A stretch of 8,083 nt of DNA, from NCBI GenBank assembly GCA_023229795.1, contig JALNYP010000116.1, positions 1 through 8,083 of the forward strand. The letters are read 5' to 3'. Position numbers and translations under genes: made by a program. This DNA comes from Syntrophobacterales bacterium. GTDB taxonomy: Bacteria; Desulfobacterota; Desulfobaccia; Desulfobaccales; 0-14-0-80-60-11. Shown here one piece after another: positions 6,288-8,083 of this stretch (the stretch's first letter is position 1; every line of letters starts with the position of its first letter). The notes below the pieces were generated by a model, which ran no database searches, was not told the origin of the DNA, and saw nothing but the letters and a program-made list of their open reading frames with translations.

Positions 6288-6682
6288 TATGCCTCCTGAC
6301 CGGGTTGTCTGTTCGGGACCGCGCCGGCCAGAGGATGGTCCAAAATTTCCTCCAGGCGCTGCAGCCAGGCTTCTCTGCCCTCGGCGGGGAACCGCCATTC
6401 CACCATAAGGAGGGCGCCCTCTTCCTCATCCTGACGGCCCCCTACCTGAGTCCGGGGCGGCTCCTCAGGCTGGCCCAGATGGACAAAGAGGTAGTCCAGC
6501 AGGCGTTCGCCGTCGAAGTCCCGGCTCACTTCCAGGGAGAGATAACCGGAGCCCACCACCGCATAAAAGAAGAGCGGATCGTGGTAAGGGCGTTTATAGG
6601 GCGGGTCGACGTGGCCTTCCAGAATAAGCCGGCGAGAGCGGGCTTCCTCATGCAGAATGCGAAATTTCCAGTCTCCGGCCAC
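6287..6682 (-). CDS. Small unknown protein, first gene of the MBL-TPR cluster, paralogue of the 4167-4535 product
   Basis: The 131-residue protein is of unknown function, with no signal peptide or membrane helix. It is homologous over its length to the 122-residue protein at 4167-4535: W5, E13-A14-R15, E22-G23, S49-L50, G58, L65, L69-G70, P72, P76, then G89, W96, P99-A100 and spaced leucines at 107, 110 and 114. I chose GTG 6682 over GTG 6697 because its length then matches the paralogue exactly from residue 1, because GAGGA lies 8 bases upstream, and because the predicted transcription start (about 6703) leaves a short but workable leader. Residues 24-45 (a PPYKRPYHDP stretch) and the acidic DEEE at 85-88 are specific to this copy. 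TAA overlaps the MBL start. Confidence 0.8.
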   Translation of the reverse strand: MAGDWKFRILHEEARSRRLILEGHVDPPYKRPYHDPLFFYAVVGSGYLSLEVSRDFDGERLLDYLFVHLGQPEEPPRTQVGGRQDEEEGALLMVEWRFPAEGREAWLQRLEEILDHPLAGAVPNRQPGQEA

Positions 6683-6709
6683 AGTTGCAGTCCTCACAGA
6701 ATTGACAGG

Positions 6710-6738
6710 ATTTTACCCGGTTTAGGGCCGGAAGTCAA
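6710..6738 (-). promoter_or_regulatory. Sigma70-type promoter of the MBL-TPR cluster
   Basis: On the - strand TTGACT (6738-6733) and TAAAAT (6715-6710) are separated by exactly 17 bases. Transcription would begin near 6703, about 21 bases before the chosen GTG at 6682. Confidence 0.7.
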
Positions 6739-6743
6739 ACCGG
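6717..6743. promoter_or_regulatory. Operator-like inverted repeat over the promoter
   Basis: CCGGTTT (6717-6723) and AAACCGG (6737-6743) are perfect inverted 7-mers with centres 20 bp apart, about two helical turns. They lie in the spacer and across the -35 of the - strand promoter. Related ACCCGG/AACCGG half-sites recur at 6825-6829 and 6848-6853. A dimeric repressor site is plausible; no regulator gene is in the window. Confidence 0.4.
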
Positions 6744-6952
6744 ATCGAAGGGCAGGACCGCCTTTTCGGTGGGGGGCAGGAATGAATCCTCAGGAGCGGC
6801 AAACGCAGAGCGAGACCGGATTAACCCGGCCTGGTAGGCCAAAATTTAACCGGTGGGGATGGGGCCGGTGCAGATATAACTGATGCTATGCTTAAGACAG
6901 GCAAGGGCGCCGGGATTTCCTCGCGGCCGGGGCGGGCAGGCAATTGCTCCGG

Positions 6953-7183
6953 CTAATCGTCCTCCCAGCCTTCCTTGCCCTGCTGAGTATTGCCGCTAAA
7001 GAGATCGTGCTGGATTTTCCAGTCACGCGTGTTAACGCCTGCCGCAGAGGGATTTTGAAGAGAGGCCCGGTAATTATTAAGGGAAGTTGTCCCGCAACCC
7101 GTCCCCAACAGCATAATCGCCAGAAACAATAACGGGGCCAGGAAAACCCGCCAACGGTCTAATGCCTTTATTTTGGCTTGCAT
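6953..7183 (-). CDS. Small putative lipoprotein
   Basis: The 76-residue product has a textbook lipoprotein signal: basic N-terminus (MQAKIKALDRWR), hydrophobic core LAPLLFLAIMLL and lipobox LGTGC with Cys30 as the predicted lipidated residue. Gly31 at +2 does not signal inner-membrane retention, so outer-membrane anchoring is likely if the host follows the usual Lol rule. The mature part of about 47 residues is polar and acidic at its end (KEGWEDD), with no recognised domain. The ATG at 7183 follows AAGGGG by 8 bases. The stop of the next upstream gene lies 73 bases away on the same strand, so the two may be co-transcribed. The gap between them carries the direct repeat CTTCAGGC twice. Confidence 0.7.
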   Translation of the reverse strand: MQAKIKALDRWRVFLAPLLFLAIMLLGTGCGTTSLNNYRASLQNPSAAGVNTRDWKIQHDLFSGNTQQGKEGWEDD

Positions 7184-7256
7184 GTTATTTTCCCCTTGCC
7201 TTCAGGCACCTGCTTCAGGCTAATGGTTGAAGTAATAACCAGGCGGGTAACAAGGT

Positions 7257-7535
7257 CTATTGGAGCTTCTCCTCTAACTCTTCTTCATCCAATGCCTGGT
7301 AACTCTTCATGAGGTGGCGCTCGATCAGCCAGACCAGCATTTTAAACCGCAGATGCTTATCTTCTTTCAAATTACCCTCATTACCATCCTGAGGGCTTTT
7401 CTCCAGGGACTCAGTTTGATACGTTACATGAATCTTATCTTGCTTACTTTGGCATCTTGATTCGCCAACATTAAAGATTACCGTTAAGAATGAGACTATC
7501 ACGATGAAACTGATGGTAAGGGCTGGTCTGTTCAT
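7257..7535 (-). CDS. Small exported or membrane-anchored unknown protein
   Basis: I do not recognise this 92-residue protein. Residues 7-23 are strongly hydrophobic (TISFIVIVSFLTVIF) after MNRPAL, so it is a signal peptide or N-terminal anchor; cleavage could fall near residue 26-28. The mature part is charged and Glu/Lys-rich, ending in an amphipathic helix (about 62-92: FKMLVWLIERHLMKSYQ then acidic EEELEEK). The ATG at 7535 has GAGAGGGG upstream with about 8 bases of spacing; the longer frame would begin with TTG and no ribosome binding site. The DNA here is more AT-rich than the left half of the window, consistent with acquired DNA. It may form an operon with the lipoprotein gene. Confidence 0.6.
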   Translation of the reverse strand: MNRPALTISFIVIVSFLTVIFNVGESRCQSKQDKIHVTYQTESLEKSPQDGNEGNLKEDKHLRFKMLVWLIERHLMKSYQALDEEELEEKLQ

Positions 7536-7653
7536 TAGCAGTGCCCCTCTCAAATAATTAAGGTGAACTGCAGGTCTCTTCTTTAACCAGAGAAGGACTA
7601 ATCCAGATCGAGTGATTTTCTATGGGGTAGAACTCTATACAGGCCGACGATAA

Positions 7654-7682
7654 ATAATGATTAATCCTTCCTATTTTGTAAA
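7654..7682 (-). promoter_or_regulatory. Possible promoter of the two small exported-protein genes
   Basis: On the - strand TTTACA (7682-7677) and CATTAT (7659-7654) are separated by 17 bases, matching consensus at 5 and 4 of 6 positions. The palindrome GATTAATC (7659-7666) overlaps the -10 edge and spacer. The leader would be about 110 bases. Confidence 0.4.
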
Positions 7683-7970
7683 ATAATGTCGCCTGGCTGG
7701 CTAATCCATAGGTAAATTTACCCCTTTTAGGATAGGTAAAAATGCCTAGGCGCGGCCTGAAGTGGGTGGCACGTAGCTCCGGGGATCAGGAGCCGCTCAG
7801 CCATATCTCATTTTAGGGATTTCTCGGGCCCTTTGCCTTAGCACCAGAATGTAACAGAGGTAAAATTTCGGAAAGGCCGCGGAGTCTGCGATTTGATAAA
7901 AGCCTGTCCCATTCTCCGGGAGATAGAACGATAAATCCTTTTCCAGTAGGCAGTCAATCTAGTACCATGT
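7683..7970. other. Gene-free stretch between the small-protein pair and the transposase
   Basis: No convincing gene is seen. It contains the perfect 12-bp palindrome GGTAAATTTACC (7711-7722) and the palindrome GCCTAGGC (7744-7751), preceded on the + strand by GGTA and five A/T bases. It also contains a hairpin GCTCC/GGAGC around an 8-base loop (about 7776-7793), extendable by outer GGC/GCC pairs. A short startless - strand frame (7958-7800, ending in TGA at 7799-7797) reads protein-like and could be a gene remnant. The left end of the IS element probably lies in this stretch, but it cannot be placed without the right end. Confidence 0.4.
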
Positions 7971-7974
7971 AACA

Positions 7975-8002
7975 TTGCTAATTTCGTATAATGCGGTATA
8001 AT
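7975..8002 (+). promoter_or_regulatory. Promoter upstream of the transposase gene
   Basis: TTGCTA (7975-7980) and a perfect TATAAT (7997-8002) are 16 bases apart. A second perfect TATAAT lies at 7987-7992, ten bases upstream of the first. Confidence 0.55.
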
Positions 8003-8033
8003 TAGGGCAAATTCCTTGGGGGAGGGATTTGCC

Positions 8034-8083
8034 ATGAAGCCACGATATCGTGTGACCTTAACCGAGCAAGAACGTCAGGAACT
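8034..8083 (+). CDS. IS630-family transposase, N-terminal fragment cut by the window edge
   Basis: Only the first 16 codons are visible (MKPRYRVTLTEQERQE). They match the typical N-terminus of IS630-type transposases, where a [K]YRVxLTxxER(x)EL segment precedes the helix-turn-helix that binds the terminal repeats. The ATG follows GGGGGAGGG with a 7-base spacer and a good promoter (7975-8002), so the start is well supported. Whether the enzyme is intact (DDE catalytic triad) and where the inverted repeats lie cannot be seen. The identification rests on a short segment. Confidence 0.7.
   Translation, partial: MKPRYRVTLTEQERQE

Noticed and set aside
5277..6299. 340-codon open frame on the + strand opposite the MBL-TPR gene
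   Set aside because: It is a shadow in GC-rich DNA. The - strand frame has the complete MBL metal-binding motifs and a proper ribosome binding site; the + product has no recognisable features.
6288..6398. N-terminal extension of the MBL-TPR frame to 6398
   Set aside because: The extra 37 residues are low-complexity Arg/Gly/Pro sequence lying inside the upstream gene; ATG 6287 has AGGAGG and a TAATG junction.
7838..8035. 65-codon - strand frame overlapping the transposase start
   Set aside because: It crosses the transposase promoter and ribosome binding site and has no ribosome binding site of its own that I can see.
1..8083. CRISPR arrays, tRNA or rRNA genes
   Set aside because: No regularly spaced repeats and no tRNA T-arm-like or rRNA-like sequence was noticed on reading either strand; a tRNAscan or Infernal run was not possible.

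Overview
The window looks like a GC-rich bacterial chromosome. The 3' end of the alpha ribosomal-protein operon (rpoA then rplQ) is of ordinary bacterial type. The protein repertoire (NlpC/P60 hydrolase, amidoligase-like enzyme, MBL-TPR protein, di-haem cytochrome b) would suit an anaerobic Desulfobacterota-like (deltaproteobacterial) organism. That assignment is inference from general resemblance, not a database match.

Layout. On the + strand, 1-1241 holds the 5'-truncated rpoA and the complete rplQ, overlapping by ATGA. Up to four GC-rich hairpins follow, the first being the best terminator candidate. A roughly 430-base gap contains an AT-rich stretch, a possible promoter and a long, structured leader before a secreted NlpC/P60 peptidase (1678-2502). 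After a second gap of about 330 bases, with a good sigma70-type promoter and a nested hairpin leader, comes a translationally coupled pair: an amidoligase/glutamate-cysteine-ligase-superfamily enzyme (2837-3802) and a small four-cysteine protein (3799-4155).

From 4167 to about 6740 the genes are on the - strand, convergent with that pair and only 11 bases from it. In transcription order they are a 131-aa unknown protein, an MBL-fold hydrolase with C-terminal TPR repeats, a four-helix cytochrome b, and a 122-aa unknown protein. The first and last are paralogues of each other: they align almost without gaps and share W5, E13-A14-R15, E22-G23, S49-L50, G58, L69-G70, P72 and a late W..PA motif. 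A TTGACT-N17-TAAAAT promoter with an overlapping inverted repeat precedes the set.

Further right are two small exported - strand proteins, a lipoprotein (6953-7183) and a 92-aa signal-peptide protein (7257-7535). They sit in visibly more AT-rich DNA that runs to the first codons of an IS630-type transposase at the right edge (8034 onward). This right end reads as accessory DNA beside a conserved ribosomal operon.

The most interesting candidates are the amidoligase/four-cysteine pair next to a peptidoglycan-hydrolase gene, the - strand cluster bracketed by duplicated small proteins, and a shared GCCTAGGC-N5-TACC element in two distant intergenic regions.
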